Source: Apilactobacillus zhangqiuensis
Lineage (GTDB): Bacteria; Bacillota; Bacilli; Lactobacillales; Lactobacillaceae
Direction of reading: 5' to 3'
DNA length: 64,000 bases
NCBI RefSeq assembly: GCF_019656215.1
Contig: NZ_BPLK01000003.1
Coordinates: 296,001-360,000, forward strand
The notes under the pieces were generated by a model. It was not told where the DNA came from, ran no database searches, and saw only the letters and a program-made list of their open reading frames with translations. This document shows positions 7,313-16,572 of the stretch, piece by piece; the stretch's first letter is position 1; each line of letters starts with the position of its first letter. A program made the translations under genes and the position numbers.

Positions 7313-8359
7313 TTTTATTTTTTTCAATGCATTTAAAGCATCGCTAAATGACGTTACCGGAATAACTTTCATGTTTGGTGCATACTTCTTAGCTGTCTTA
7401 ACAGCTAGTTGGTAATTGGTCATATGTTGATCTTCATACTTAAGAACTTCTTTGGTTGGTTTAACATATGGCGCTAAGAAATACTTAGCTCCAGCATCCC
7501 TGGCAGCAATAATTTTCTTATCAATTCCGCCAATTTCACCAACATTTCCGTTTTCATCAATCGTACCTGTTCCGGCAATGTTTTGTGAATGTCTGATGTT
7601 TTGTTGAGTTAGTTGGCCATAGATTTGAAGTGAGAACATTAGTCCTGCTGATGGTCCACCAACGGCACCCGGATTTACCTTAATCGGAATCTTGGTAGAA
7701 ACCTGATTATCATCTGATAAAATAATTCCAATTCCGGCTTGATTAGTCCCAGCTAGCTTATAAAGTTTTCTAGTGATTTGAATTTTTTTATTGTTACGGT
7801 AAACGGTCAGAGTCATTTTAGAGCCAATCTTTTTAGACTTAACATAATTTCTAAACTGTGCTGAACTCTTAAATTGATGACCATTCAATGAAATAATCGA
7901 ATCACCTGCTTTAACCTGGTTATAGAAATTAGAGTTACTATCAACAGCTAAAACATAAATACCACGATATTTTAAATGAACGTCTTTTTTGGCGTAATGA
8001 AATGCGTTGTAAATCGCATTGTTAATGGCACTTTCCATGTAAACATTTTGCAAGTTCATGTAGCTTTGTTGGTCTTGATTACCAGTTACATCGCTAATAC
8101 TTTCAATTGTTTGGTGTGGATTAAACTTTGCAACAACATATGAAGCAATGGATGCCTGTGATTCGCTCACAGTGGTAAACATAAATTTACCCTTAAATTT
8201 GTCGTTATGTCCTTTTATTGAAACAACTGGTTTTAAATTTGGAGATGTTCCAGGACTTTCGATATATTTTGGTAAAAATGGAATATTAATGATAATCGCA
8301 ATTGCTGCAATTGCCACGAACAGTGCGATTAATTTCTTTTGGCCTTTTTTCTTTAACAT
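7310..8359 (-). CDS. sepM: PDZ-domain Lon-type serine protease (SepM/YlbL family)
   Basis: The 349-residue protein has an N-terminal membrane anchor (about 9-29), a PDZ domain in the middle and a C-terminal Lon-like Ser-Lys protease domain. The catalytic serine lies in GPSAG near residue 235 and the lysine in GIDKK near 280. Relatives cleave membrane or secreted substrates; the streptococcal member SepM trims competence peptide. The ATG overlaps the coaD stop by one base, so the two are translationally coupled. The substrate here is unknown, and the symbol is by family only. Confidence 0.9.
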   Translation of the reverse strand: MLKKKGQKKLIALFVAIAAIAIIINIPFLPKYIESPGTSPNLKPVVSIKGHNDKFKGKFMFTTVSESQASIASYVVAKFNPHQTIESISDVTGNQDQQSYMNLQNVYMESAINNAIYNAFHYAKKDVHLKYRGIYVLAVDSNSNFYNQVKAGDSIISLNGHQFKSSAQFRNYVKSKKIGSKMTLTVYRNNKKIQITRKLYKLAGTNQAGIGIILSDDNQVSTKIPIKVNPGAVGGPSAGLMFSLQIYGQLTQQNIRHSQNIAGTGTIDENGNVGEIGGIDKKIIAARDAGAKYFLAPYVKPTKEVLKYEDQHMTNYQLAVKTAKKYAPNMKVIPVTSFSDALNALKKIK

Positions 8360-8835
8360 TAGCTCAACTTCTCTTTCAATGCCTTAGCAACGTTTTGTGG
8401 TACATAAGGTGTGATGTCACCGCCGAAATGAGCAATCTCCTTAATCAAACTGGATGAAACAGATTGAAATTCTGGACGTGTAATTAAAAATACTGATTCA
8501 ATCTCGTTATCCAAATTGTAATTCATTGATGCAATTGAACTTTCTGCATTAAAATCACTGGAATTGCGAAGTCCTCTAACAATTACAGTTGCTCCAACTT
8601 GATTGGCAAGTTCTACTGTTAAACCATCTGCTGAGGTCACTGAAACATTTTCAATTTCTTTAATGTTGGGTTTAATGAGACTCATTCTTTCATCATAACT
8701 AAAGACACCATTTTTGCTGGTGTTTTTTGCCACAGTAACTACGACCTCATCAAACATCTTACTGGCGCGCTTAATTAGATCTAGATGTCCCTTAGTCAAT
8801 GGGTCGAAGCTTCCCGGGAAGATTGCCTTTGTCAT
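8359..8835 (-). CDS. coaD: Phosphopantetheine adenylyltransferase
   Basis: CoaD transfers AMP from ATP to 4'-phosphopantetheine, the penultimate step of coenzyme A synthesis. The 158-residue length is standard. The nucleotidyltransferase motif GSFDPLTKGHLDLI is at the N terminus and the second substrate motif VSSSLIKEI near the C terminus. It lies 2 nt after rsmD and overlaps sepM. Confidence 0.96.
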   Translation of the reverse strand: MTKAIFPGSFDPLTKGHLDLIKRASKMFDEVVVTVAKNTSKNGVFSYDERMSLIKPNIKEIENVSVTSADGLTVELANQVGATVIVRGLRNSSDFNAESSIASMNYNLDNEIESVFLITRPEFQSVSSSLIKEIAHFGGDITPYVPQNVAKALKEKLS

Positions 8836-8837
8836 AA

Positions 8838-9395
8838 CTATCCCCTCTTTATTCTGTAAATAGAAATAATAGTAATTCCGTATTTCTTTTGTTTAATCAA
8901 ATCATATCCATCTACATCATCTTGTAAAACAACGTTATCATCGGTTTCACAAATAACGATTCCATCTTCATTAAGTAGGTCATTATCTTTAATGATATGT
9001 AGTTGGTCGACCATCTTTTGGTCTTTGTATGGTGGATCCAAGAAAATATAATCAAATTTGTCGTTTTGTTCAGCAAAACGATTTAATGCCATATCAGAAT
9101 CCATCTTGTAAATTCTGAAAGCATCCATTTCCTTGGTCATCTTAACGTTTTCTTTAATCGTTTTAATCGCTAGGTATTGGTGGTCAACTAAAACAGCACT
9201 ATCGATTCCTCTAGATACTGCTTCGATTGCAACCGAACCAGAACCTGCGTATAAATCTAAAAATGAACCACCCTTAAAAAATGGACCAATCATATTGAAT
9301 AAGGATTCCTTCACTTTATCGGTTGTTGGTCTTGTCTTACTACCTGGCACAGGTTTAAGGCTACGACTACCAAATTTACCTGAAACAACTCTCAT
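8838..9395 (-). CDS. rsmD: 16S rRNA (guanine966-N2)-methyltransferase
   Basis: RsmD methylates G966 of 16S rRNA using S-adenosylmethionine. The 185-residue protein shows the SAM-binding motif FLDLYAGSGSVAIEA and the catalytic motif LDPPY. It is followed at once by coaD, a conserved pair in Firmicutes. Confidence 0.94.
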   Translation of the reverse strand: MRVVSGKFGSRSLKPVPGSKTRPTTDKVKESLFNMIGPFFKGGSFLDLYAGSGSVAIEAVSRGIDSAVLVDHQYLAIKTIKENVKMTKEMDAFRIYKMDSDMALNRFAEQNDKFDYIFLDPPYKDQKMVDQLHIIKDNDLLNEDGIVICETDDNVVLQDDVDGYDLIKQKKYGITIISIYRIKRG

Positions 9396-9408
9396 TTATT
9401 CAAACTCC

Positions 9409-9687
9409 TTAATAATCTTCATCATCATCGACATCTTCAAAATCACCTTCAAGAGATAGTTCACTTGAAAGTTGTTCGTAAGGTGTCTCTTCAATTTTCT
9501 TCACAATTTTTAAACTACCTATTTTTTCTTTAATCCAATCATAGTTATCTGAGTTCACATACATAACCACGTAGTGCATTTTTTGTGAGACATAATATAT
9601 TAAGCCATACTTCTTTAATTGTCTGACTTGCTTAGTCGAATAAACATAAACAATTAGGCTTTTTCTATTTTCGATTGTATCTGTCAA
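9409..9687 (-). CDS. YlbG/DUF2129 family small protein
   Basis: This 92-residue cytoplasmic protein matches the small YlbG family, usually encoded beside rsmD. Function is not established. The body is a compact alpha/beta segment with many aromatic residues and the tail is acidic (DFEDVDDDEDY). It sits between ftsW and rsmD with gaps of 13-18 nt. Confidence 0.85.
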   Translation of the reverse strand: MTDTIENRKSLIVYVYSTKQVRQLKKYGLIYYVSQKMHYVVMYVNSDNYDWIKEKIGSLKIVKKIEETPYEQLSSELSLEGDFEDVDDDEDY

Positions 9688-9705
9688 AAAATTCCCTCCA
9701 CTTTA

Positions 9706-10917
9706 CTAACGGATTCTTCTAGTTTTTTGTGATTTTTGTTTAGCACTAATTACTAAAATCATTCCAATACATAATGCCAAGGTTAACATACTTGATCCAC
9801 CATAACTAATAAATGGGAAAGTAACACCGGTGATTGGTAGTAAACCAATTACACCACCGACGTTGAAGTATGCTTGCACTAGCATGTATGTTCCAACACC
9901 ATAGCAAATTAAAGTATCATATGTACTTCTTGAACGGATTCCTAGTTGAAATGATCTAACAATAATTGTAAGTAATAGGAATAATATGAACAATACCCCA
10001 ATTAGTCCTAATTCTTCAGCAATAATAGCCATGATAAAATCGGTATTGGGTTCAGGAAGATAACCAGTTTTTTGAATACTGTTTCCTAAACCAACACCAA
10101 AGATTCCACCATTACTCAAGGCGTAGTAGGAATTAACCAATTGTTGTCCAATTCCATTAGCATATTTAAACGGATTACTGTAAGCAGTGATACGTTGGAT
10201 TTGATAAATACTTGTTCCATCTTTAAACACGAAAGACAATATTTTTAGTGATATCCATCCGAATAGTAATCCAGCAGATGTAAGTAATGTTGCACCTCGC
10301 CAATTAACTCCGGATCCAAATAGGATGGCAAACATAATCGCTAAATTAATAACGGTACCACCCAAGTCGGGTTGGATAAAAACAAGGAACAACATAACGA
10401 TGATTGAAAAAACTTGCACATGCGTTCTTGATTTTTCACCATTAATGACTCGATTTTCTCTAGAAGCCAAGAATTGAGACATTCTTAAAATGATATAAAC
10501 CTTGGCAACTTCAGCTGGTTGAACATGCAAAGGTCCAATTGGAATCCATCCAGCAGACCCGTTAACAGAATGTCCAAATGCTTTTAACAAGATCAAAGCA
10601 AAGAATAATGCAAAAAAGAAGTAACCTAAAAATTTAGGTTTTCTAACGAATTGATTATCCCCAGCTAAACAAATTAAAATAATAACTAAACTAACTACCA
10701 CAAACATGCTTTGCTTGATTAAGTATCCAGTTGGCGTCCCACCAATTTGAGTTGCAACGTTTGAACTGGCTGAATAGACCATGATGATTCCAATTACTGA
10801 TAGTAGTAGAAACGGAATGAAAATATAGTAGTCCATTGCATCAATATTAAATTTCATTCTTTTTAAGTGCTCTGACATATGCCACTTGTGCCAATACTTG
10901 ACGAATATGCGTATCAT
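9706..10917 (-). CDS. ftsW: Septal peptidoglycan polymerase FtsW
   Basis: FtsW is the SEDS-family glycosyltransferase that polymerises septal peptidoglycan with its cognate class B PBP. About 403 residues hold roughly ten membrane spans and the SEDS motifs PEPNTDFIMAIIAEELG and FPFISYGGSS. An ATG at 10959 lies inside the promoter -10 hexamer, so it cannot be the start; the ATG at 10917 follows GGAGAT by 9 nt and is preferred. The context ftsW-ylbG-rsmD-coaD, and the absence of other rod genes nearby, favours FtsW over RodA. Confidence 0.88.
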   Translation of the reverse strand: MIRIFVKYWHKWHMSEHLKRMKFNIDAMDYYIFIPFLLLSVIGIIMVYSASSNVATQIGGTPTGYLIKQSMFVVVSLVIILICLAGDNQFVRKPKFLGYFFFALFFALILLKAFGHSVNGSAGWIPIGPLHVQPAEVAKVYIILRMSQFLASRENRVINGEKSRTHVQVFSIIVMLFLVFIQPDLGGTVINLAIMFAILFGSGVNWRGATLLTSAGLLFGWISLKILSFVFKDGTSIYQIQRITAYSNPFKYANGIGQQLVNSYYALSNGGIFGVGLGNSIQKTGYLPEPNTDFIMAIIAEELGLIGVLFILFLLLTIIVRSFQLGIRSRSTYDTLICYGVGTYMLVQAYFNVGGVIGLLPITGVTFPFISYGGSSMLTLALCIGMILVISAKQKSQKTRRIR

Positions 10918-10957
10918 ATTTTTTACATCTCCAACGTAACCTTTTAATATAACTAAC

Positions 10958-10966
10958 ATTATAGCA
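10958..10966 (-). promoter_or_regulatory. Extended -10 promoter of the ftsW operon
   Basis: TGCTATAAT is a perfect extended -10 on the minus strand, about 40 nt before the chosen ftsW ATG. No good -35 is evident. Confidence 0.6.
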
Positions 10967-11002
10967 TATCTAAACTATTTGCTTTAGTATTTTAAAGCTA
11001 AC

Positions 11003-11035
11003 AAAAAAGGATGGACAAAATGTCCATCCTTTTTA
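11003..11035 (-). terminator. Intrinsic terminator of typA
   Basis: AAAGGATGGAC and GTCCATCCTTT form a stem followed by U residues on the minus strand, 16 nt after the typA stop. Confidence 0.85.
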
Positions 11036-11050
11036 TTTAACGTAAAAGTA

Positions 11051-12889
11051 TTAGCTGTTGTGGCGCTTGCGCTTAGCTTGCTTTTCACGTTCATTAGTGT
11101 TTAGAATTTCTTTTCTTAGACGAACGTTTTCTGGAGTTACTTCACAAAGTTCATCTTCGTTCAAGAATTCTAGTGATTCTTCTAGAGTTAAGTGTTGTGG
11201 TTCCTTAATCTTAGCAGTTTCATCCTTAGCAGAAGCACGAACGTTAGTCATTTGCTTACCCTTAGTGATGTTAACTGAGATATCGTTGTCACGACTGTTC
11301 TTACCAACAATCATACCTTCGTATACTTCAGTACCTGGATCTACGAAGATAGTACCACGATCTTCGATACCCATAGTAGCGTAAGTAGTAGTCTTACCTT
11401 CGTTAATTGAAACTAAGGCACCATTTCTTCTACCAGGGTTCCAGTTCTTGATAACTGGTTGGTAACTATCGAATGTGTGGTTCATAATACCGTAACCACG
11501 AGTGATTGATAGGAATTCAGTTGAGTAACCAATCAAACCACGAGAAGGTGCAAGGAATGTCAAACGAGTTTGACCGTTTCCAACACTTTCCATGTTTTGC
11601 ATGTTACCTTTTCTTTCTGATAATGTTTGGATGATAGTACCTGAGTATTCATCAGGAGTATCGATTTGAACTGATTCGAATGGTTCACATTGTTCACCAT
11701 CAACTTCTCTAATAATAACTTGTGGACGAGAAACTTGTAGTTCGTAGCCTTCACGTCTTAAGTTTTCAATTAAGATTGATAAGTGAAGTTCACCACGACC
11801 AGATACAGTCCATGAACCTGGTTGATCAGTTTCTTCAACACGTAGAGAAACATCAGTGTGTAGTTCTCTTTCTAGACGGTCTTGTAGTTGACGAGCAGTA
11901 ACAAACTTACCTTCTTTACCAGCAAATGGTGAAGTGTTTGTACCGAAAGTCATTTGTAGAGTTGGTTCGTCAATTCTTAGGATTGGTAGAGCTTCTTGGT
12001 TAGATGGATCTACAACAGATTCACCAACGTTAATTTCTTCCATACCTGAAACGGCGATTAAGTCACCAGCTTTAGCTTCGTTGATATCTAATTTCTTTAG
12101 ACCAAAGAATCCCATAAGCTTAGTAACACGGAAGTTTTGAGTTGAACCATCAAGTTTCATAACAGTAACGCTGTCCCCAACCTTGATAGTACCTCTAAAT
12201 ACACGACCAATACCGATACGACCAACGAAATCATCATAATCAAGCATAGCAACTTGGAATTGTAATGGTTCGTCTGAGTTGTCGATAGGAGCAGGAATAG
12301 CCTTAATGATAGTGTCAAATACAGGCTTCATAGTGTGTTCTTGAGTTGATAGGTCTTCATCATAACTTGAAGTACCGTTCATAGCTGAAGTGTAGATAAC
12401 AGGGAAGTCTAGTTGTTCATCATCAGCACCTAATTCGATGAATAGGTCCAATACTTCATCAACTACTTCACTAGGACGTGAACCTGGACGGTCAACCTTG
12501 TTAATAACAACAACTGGAGTTAGGTGTTGGTCTAAAGCTTTCTTTAGAACGAAACGAGTTTGTGGCATAGTTCCTTCAAAAGCATCAACAACTAGTAGAA
12601 CACCATCAACCATTCGCATGATACGTTCAACTTCTCCACCGAAGTCAGCATGTCCTGGTGTATCCAAGATGTTAATTTGTTTGTCTTGGTATCTAACGGC
12701 AGTATTCTTTGAAAGGATTGTGATACCACGTTCCTTTTCAATATCGTTAGTATCCATGGCACGATCATCAATTTGAACGTGTTCGTCTAAAGTATCTGAT
12801 TGCTTTAGTAATTCGTTAACCAAAGTTGTCTTACCGTGGTCAACGTGGGCAATAATAGCAATATTTCTAATATCGTCTCTTGTCTTCAT
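11051..12889 (-). CDS. typA: Ribosome-associated GTPase TypA/BipA
   Basis: TypA is an EF-G-like translational GTPase involved in 50S assembly and stress adaptation. The 612-residue protein has the P loop AHVDHGKTT, switch [14 protein letters not shown], and NKVD, followed by EF-G-like domains and the BipA-specific C-terminal domain. The ATG at 12889 begins [15 protein letters not shown] behind AAGGAA; an upstream in-frame ATG lacks a suitable ribosome site. The tail is strongly basic. Confidence 0.96.
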   Translation of the reverse strand: MKTRDDIRNIAIIAHVDHGKTTLVNELLKQSDTLDEHVQIDDRAMDTNDIEKERGITILSKNTAVRYQDKQINILDTPGHADFGGEVERIMRMVDGVLLVVDAFEGTMPQTRFVLKKALDQHLTPVVVINKVDRPGSRPSEVVDEVLDLFIELGADDEQLDFPVIYTSAMNGTSSYDEDLSTQEHTMKPVFDTIIKAIPAPIDNSDEPLQFQVAMLDYDDFVGRIGIGRVFRGTIKVGDSVTVMKLDGSTQNFRVTKLMGFFGLKKLDINEAKAGDLIAVSGMEEINVGESVVDPSNQEALPILRIDEPTLQMTFGTNTSPFAGKEGKFVTARQLQDRLERELHTDVSLRVEETDQPGSWTVSGRGELHLSILIENLRREGYELQVSRPQVIIREVDGEQCEPFESVQIDTPDEYSGTIIQTLSERKGNMQNMESVGNGQTRLTFLAPSRGLIGYSTEFLSITRGYGIMNHTFDSYQPVIKNWNPGRRNGALVSINEGKTTTYATMGIEDRGTIFVDPGTEVYEGMIVGKNSRDNDISVNITKGKQMTNVRASAKDETAKIKEPQHLTLEESLEFLNEDELCEVTPENVRLRKEILNTNEREKQAKRKRHNS

Positions 12890-12983
12890 TATTAGTTTCC
12901 TTCCCTTCGAAGCATAAATATTTGTTTCTTTAATACTTAGCAACTCGGACCAAGTTTATTACATTAAATAATTAAATTTGCAT

Positions 12984-13010
12984 AAAAAAACTGTGACATC
13001 AGTCACAGTC
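12984..13010 (-). terminator. Intrinsic terminator overlapping the 3' end of suhB
   Basis: ACTGTGAC and GTCACAGT pair around ATCA and are followed by seven U on the minus strand. The suhB stop codon (12999-13001) lies in the loop, so the last codons form one arm. Confidence 0.8.
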
Positions 13011-13790
13011 AGAACCGTACTTAACAATATTAAGTATGTCCTTTTGTGCAATCTTCGTCGCTACCAATACAATGTCTGATGATACCACATCAATTATATT
13101 TCCGTCAATATCCGACACCTTAATACCAAGCGTATCACAAAGCACCTTTCCAGCTGCAATGTCCCACGGCTTTAAAGTAGAAATGTATCCCACTAATTCA
13201 CCTTTTAGCACCGCAATAATCTGGATACCGGCACTTCCGTATATCCTGGCACCTTCACTAGCTTTAGAGATTGCTTGCATGTTTTTCTCATTATTTATTA
13301 ATAATGGTCCGCTTAGTCCCATTAAACCTTCTGATAAAGAAATATCTTCAGGTGGATTAATTTCTGTATCATTTTCATAAACTTTACCATCCCAATTGTG
13401 ATAAAGTTTGTCATTCATAACATCTAAAATATAGCCAAGCTCTTCTTGTCCATCGATGTATAGGGCCAGCATTATCGCAAAATGATTGTGCTGTTTAACA
13501 AAGTTCATCGTCCCATCAATCGGATCTACTATCCATACGTGACCATCTAGATTAGTAACTTCATCTCCAAAGCCCTCTTCTCCTAAAATATGGGCCTTTT
13601 GATCAAAATCCCTAATCTTTTTGATGAAAAACTGTTCGTTTGATTTATCAACATCGGTGACCAAATCAGTTCGACTCGACTTAGTGGAAACGTCATGAAT
13701 TTGATTAAGTGAACTGACAGTAAATTCACGAATTTCTTTAAACCAAGATTGAATGGCCTCGTCTGCATTTTTTAACCATAAATCATTCAT
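12999..13790 (-). CDS. suhB: Inositol monophosphatase family phosphatase
   Basis: The 263-residue protein is a lithium-sensitive, magnesium-dependent phosphatase of the IMPase/SuhB family. Metal-binding motifs are visible: GEEGFG, VDPIDGTMNF and WDIAAGK. In Gram-positive bacteria the physiological substrate is often uncertain. It follows the UPF0223 gene by 21 nt, with AAGGAAG before the ATG, and ends the operon that begins with the LDH-like gene. Confidence 0.9.
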   Translation of the reverse strand: MNDLWLKNADEAIQSWFKEIREFTVSSLNQIHDVSTKSSRTDLVTDVDKSNEQFFIKKIRDFDQKAHILGEEGFGDEVTNLDGHVWIVDPIDGTMNFVKQHNHFAIMLALYIDGQEELGYILDVMNDKLYHNWDGKVYENDTEINPPEDISLSEGLMGLSGPLLINNEKNMQAISKASEGARIYGSAGIQIIAVLKGELVGYISTLKPWDIAAGKVLCDTLGIKVSDIDGNIIDVVSSDIVLVATKIAQKDILNIVKYGSDCD

Positions 13791-13811
13791 ACATATCTTC
13801 CTTAAAACAAA

Positions 13812-14087
13812 TTACATTCTGATGTTTTTAGTATTAGCTTTTGTGGCTGCTTGAAAAGCCTTGTAAAGACTGTAACCAGAAATGCTTTCAAAGTCGCGGT
13901 CAATCTGCTTTTGTTCCATCTTGGCCGGATTAATCTCTCTAAAACGGTTGTATAGATTTACCACCTTTTCAGCATTAACCCCGTTTGCATCTTCATATGC
14001 ACTTTCAACGGCATTGTATAAAGCCATCATGTCCATTAATTCATCTTTGGTCCAATCAGGGAAAATTGGATAAGAATAGTTATTCAT
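13812..14087 (-). CDS. UPF0223 family protein
   Basis: This 91-residue soluble helical protein matches the UPF0223 (YktA-like) family of unknown function, with the typical N terminus YSYPIFPDWTKDEL. The gene lies 8 nt after the LDH-like gene and just before suhB, an order close to ykt genes of bacilli. Its function cannot be inferred. Confidence 0.85.
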   Translation of the reverse strand: MNNYSYPIFPDWTKDELMDMMALYNAVESAYEDANGVNAEKVVNLYNRFREINPAKMEQKQIDRDFESISGYSLYKAFQAATKANTKNIRM

Positions 14088-14095
14088 AATAATTC

Positions 14096-15013
14096 CTACT
14101 TACTTTCTAAAATTTCATCAATTATTTCATTAGTATATTGTTTGGCATCATCAAAAGCTTGTTTTTCTTTATCTGATAATACTAATTCTACTGTCGGAAC
14201 CAACCCAGTTTGATTCAACATAATCGGTTCACTAGTTACTACTATTTTACCATCTATTTGACTAACGTGTCCCACACTTGCTAGACATGAGTTACCCATA
14301 TAAAAGGCATCTAGAATTACGCCAATGGCCTTAGCCTGAATCACTTCATCACAAGGCGTGTCAGACTTGTTGATAATTTCTTCTGCTTTAGCGAAAATTT
14401 CAGTGCTAAACATATTGTTAGGGTTGGCTAAGTACGCCAAAATTGGTGACTGCCCAATATAAGCTCTACTCCAAGAAATTAAGTTTTTAGATTCACTACC
14501 TAATACACTGACATTAATATCGGATAAACTAATATCGAAATAACGACGTAGCGTGTGCTTTAATAGTAGTGTCTTTGATAACATTCCGGTTGATACAACC
14601 TTGTTATTTTCTTTCCCAGAAAATTTCGTTGCAAAGTACGCAAACACTTCATCATGAAAACCATTAACGATAATTTTTCCGCTAAATCCTTCCTTAATCA
14701 CTTGGTTTAGTGACTTTCTAAAGTAATCTAGGTAAGGTGATAAGAATGAAGTGACTTCGCTTTTTTCTTCAACTGTTGTCTTTGGAAAATCATATAGATA
14801 CATGTACCCGTCAAAGTCATGATAATCCATTTTGTCATCAGCTAATTTGACTTCAAAATGTTCACATAGCAAATTAGATTGAAGTTGGTTGATAAAATCG
14901 TTCATCTTCAAGTTTGCAATGGTTAGGTTAACTGGATAATCCACTAAAATCATGAATTCAATTAATGATTCAATTCTTTTTTGCTCCCCATCAACTACCA
15001 AATTAGTTTTCAT
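14096..15013 (-). CDS. Lactate dehydrogenase-fold protein without catalytic residues
   Basis: Much of this 305-residue protein aligns with L-lactate/L-2-hydroxyacid dehydrogenases, notably residues 90-140, 160-190 and 206-305. The hallmarks are absent. The N-terminal glycine-rich NAD motif is replaced by DGEQKRIES. GEHGD, with the catalytic histidine, reads GSESKN (172-177). The substrate-binding arginine and proton-relay aspartate region reads MLSKTLLLK. NPVD reads NGFHD. I infer a pseudoenzyme. The start ATG at 15013 has CGGAGGC; an upstream ATG lies in the promoter. The gene leads an operon with UPF0223 and suhB. The frame is intact, so it is not a simple decaying pseudogene. Confidence 0.72.
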   Translation of the reverse strand: MKTNLVVDGEQKRIESLIEFMILVDYPVNLTIANLKMNDFINQLQSNLLCEHFEVKLADDKMDYHDFDGYMYLYDFPKTTVEEKSEVTSFLSPYLDYFRKSLNQVIKEGFSGKIIVNGFHDEVFAYFATKFSGKENNKVVSTGMLSKTLLLKHTLRRYFDISLSDINVSVLGSESKNLISWSRAYIGQSPILAYLANPNNMFSTEIFAKAEEIINKSDTPCDEVIQAKAIGVILDAFYMGNSCLASVGHVSQIDGKIVVTSEPIMLNQTGLVPTVELVLSDKEKQAFDDAKQYTNEIIDEILESK

Positions 15014-15043
15014 AATGAGCCTCCGTTTATTTTTGTATCTGTA

Positions 15044-15070
15044 ATTATACCATTTTCTAAAAATAAGCAA
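15044..15070 (-). promoter_or_regulatory. Promoter of the LDH-like/UPF0223/suhB operon
   Basis: TTGCTT (15065-15070) and TATAAT (15044-15049) are 15 nt apart on the minus strand; the -10 is extended (TGGTATAAT), which tolerates short spacing. Confidence 0.65.
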
Positions 15071-15111
15071 CTCTTAGGTATTATATTAGTATCAAACAAT
15101 TTCCTTTATTA

Positions 15112-15120
15112 TGTTATAAT
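15112..15120 (+). promoter_or_regulatory. Extended -10 promoter of def
   Basis: TGTTATAAT lies 31 nt before the def start, with no clear -35. It is divergent from the LDH-like gene promoter. Confidence 0.6.
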
Positions 15121-15151
15121 ACAATAATAAACTTTTTGGGAGGTCATATTA

Positions 15152-15715
15152 GTGATACTAATGAAAGACATCGTTCGCGATGGAAATAAAGTATTAAGAC
15201 AACAAGCTAAACAAGTTAAATTCCCACTTAGCGAGGAAGACAAAAAATTAGCTGAAGACATGATGGAATATCTTGAAGTAAGTCAAGATCCAGAACTTTG
15301 TGCAAAATATAAATTAAGAGCTGGTGTTGGTCTAGCTGCACCTCAAGTTGGTGTGTCAGAAATGATGGCCGCTGTACTTGTGCCAAACGACTTTGAAGGT
15401 GAAGGAGAACCAATCTTTAAGGATGTCATCATTAACCCTGTCATCCTGTCAAGCTCTGTTCAAAGATGTGCCATCACTGAAGGTGAAGGATGTCTATCAG
15501 TTGATGAAGACGTTCCTGGCTTCATTCACCGTGCCGCTAGAATTACTCTTAAGTATCAAGATGTTGATGGTGAAGAACACACAATCAGACTTAAAAACTA
15601 TCCTGCAATTGTTTGCCAACATGAAATTGATCACTTACACGGAACTTTATTCTACGATCACGTTGATAAAGAGAACCCATTCTCAAAAGTGGACAACGAC
15701 TTGTTCATTGAATAA
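15152..15715 (+). CDS. def: Peptide deformylase, type II
   Basis: The enzyme removes the N-formyl group from nascent proteins. The 187-residue protein has all three motifs: [14 protein letters not shown] (metal-binding cysteine) and QHEIDHL (two metal histidines and the catalytic glutamate). Its N-terminal insertion is typical of Gram-positive type II enzymes. The start is GTG at 15152, 8 nt after GGAGG, giving MILMKDI as in relatives. It is monocistronic, ending in a terminator shared with the convergent neighbour. Confidence 0.96.
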   Translation: MILMKDIVRDGNKVLRQQAKQVKFPLSEEDKKLAEDMMEYLEVSQDPELCAKYKLRAGVGLAAPQVGVSEMMAAVLVPNDFEGEGEPIFKDVIINPVILSSSVQRCAITEGEGCLSVDEDVPGFIHRAARITLKYQDVDGEEHTIRLKNYPAIVCQHEIDHLHGTLFYDHVDKENPFSKVDNDLFIE

Positions 15716-15717
15716 TC

Positions 15718-15750
15718 AAAAAAGACCTAACAAACTGTTAGGTCTTTTAA
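15718..15750. terminator. Bidirectional terminator between def and the convergent gene
   Basis: AAAAGACCTAACA and TGTTAGGTCTTTT pair across a 3-nt loop, with A and T tracts on both sides. Confidence 0.85.
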
Positions 15751-16199
15751 TTTACCCTATTTAACTGTTGCATATCCAATACGTATTCGTACGTCGCAGC
15801 ATTTAATAGATATGCTAAATCAACATGGACTTGGTTATTCCTGACAAATGAATCCGTTAATACCACTTCATGATTAAACATTTTGTCATCATTAGCTGAT
15901 TCAATTGCTGCTTTGATTTTATCGATTAGTTCATGACTTTCTTCATCAGATTGGTCTTTTGAAATAATATATTCAAATGCATATATATTTCTTCCCCAAA
16001 CATTGGATAAATCATGAACTTCTATAATTTCATTTTTTTCTTTTTCTAAGATGCTATTAACTAATCCATTCAATATTTTTAATGTTTCGTTATGACCTCT
16101 ATCAATTGGCCTTGTTATAAAAAAATAATGGATTAAATTGTACGCTATAACAGCGACAATAAAGCCAATTACAATTTCAATAAAAAGTGACAAAATCAT
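15747..16199 (-). CDS. Membrane-anchored protein of unknown function
   Basis: I do not recognise this 150-residue protein. One hydrophobic N-terminal span (about 2-26) precedes a soluble alpha/beta domain with mixed charge. The ribosome site AAGGAGG is only 2 nt from the ATG at 16199; a TTG two codons downstream has the usual 8-nt spacing and may be the real start, removing two residues. It is monocistronic, divergent from rpoY and convergent with def. Confidence 0.7.
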   Translation of the reverse strand: MILSLFIEIVIGFIVAVIAYNLIHYFFITRPIDRGHNETLKILNGLVNSILEKEKNEIIEVHDLSNVWGRNIYAFEYIISKDQSDEESHELIDKIKAAIESANDDKMFNHEVVLTDSFVRNNQVHVDLAYLLNAATYEYVLDMQQLNRVN

Positions 16200-16354
16200 C
16201 TCCTCCTTGTAAATATAATCTGATTTTATTCTATCATTTTATCAAACTATTGGTTACTATACTTATCATTATTAATATGATAAAATTAAAAACAATTAGA
16301 TGTGTATTACACAATCGATCGGTAAAAAAAACATAGAAGGAGATTTAATTTTTT

Positions 16355-16570
16355 ATGATATTTAAAGTTTTATACCAAGAAGATACTAAGGCTAATCCTA
16401 AGAGAGAATTCACAAAATCACTATACTTAGATTGTGATACAGAAGTTGAAGCAAGAGAACTTGTTGACAAGAACACTGATCACAACATTGAATTTATTGA
16501 ACCTCTTGAAGGTAACCACTTGGCTTACGAACAAAAGAGCCCAGATTTTAAAATTACGGAGTTTAAATAA
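16355..16570 (+). CDS. rpoY: RNA polymerase epsilon subunit
   Basis: RpoY is the small auxiliary subunit found in Firmicute RNA polymerase. The 71-residue protein starts [10 protein letters not shown] and has the family pattern of an alternating alpha/beta fold rich in acidic residues. The ATG follows AGAAGGAGA. rnjA begins 2 nt after its stop, the conserved rpoY-rnjA arrangement. Confidence 0.93.
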   Translation: MIFKVLYQEDTKANPKREFTKSLYLDCDTEVEARELVDKNTDHNIEFIEPLEGNHLAYEQKSPDFKITEFK

Positions 16571-16572
16571 TT

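Noticed and set aside
10918..10959. N-terminal extension of ftsW from the ATG at 10959
   Set aside because: That ATG lies within the -10 element, so it would not be transcribed.
16264..16284. Inverted repeat TTATCAT/ATGATAA between the unknown gene and rpoY
   Set aside because: Very AT-rich, so chance pairing is likely; no U tract or known operator.
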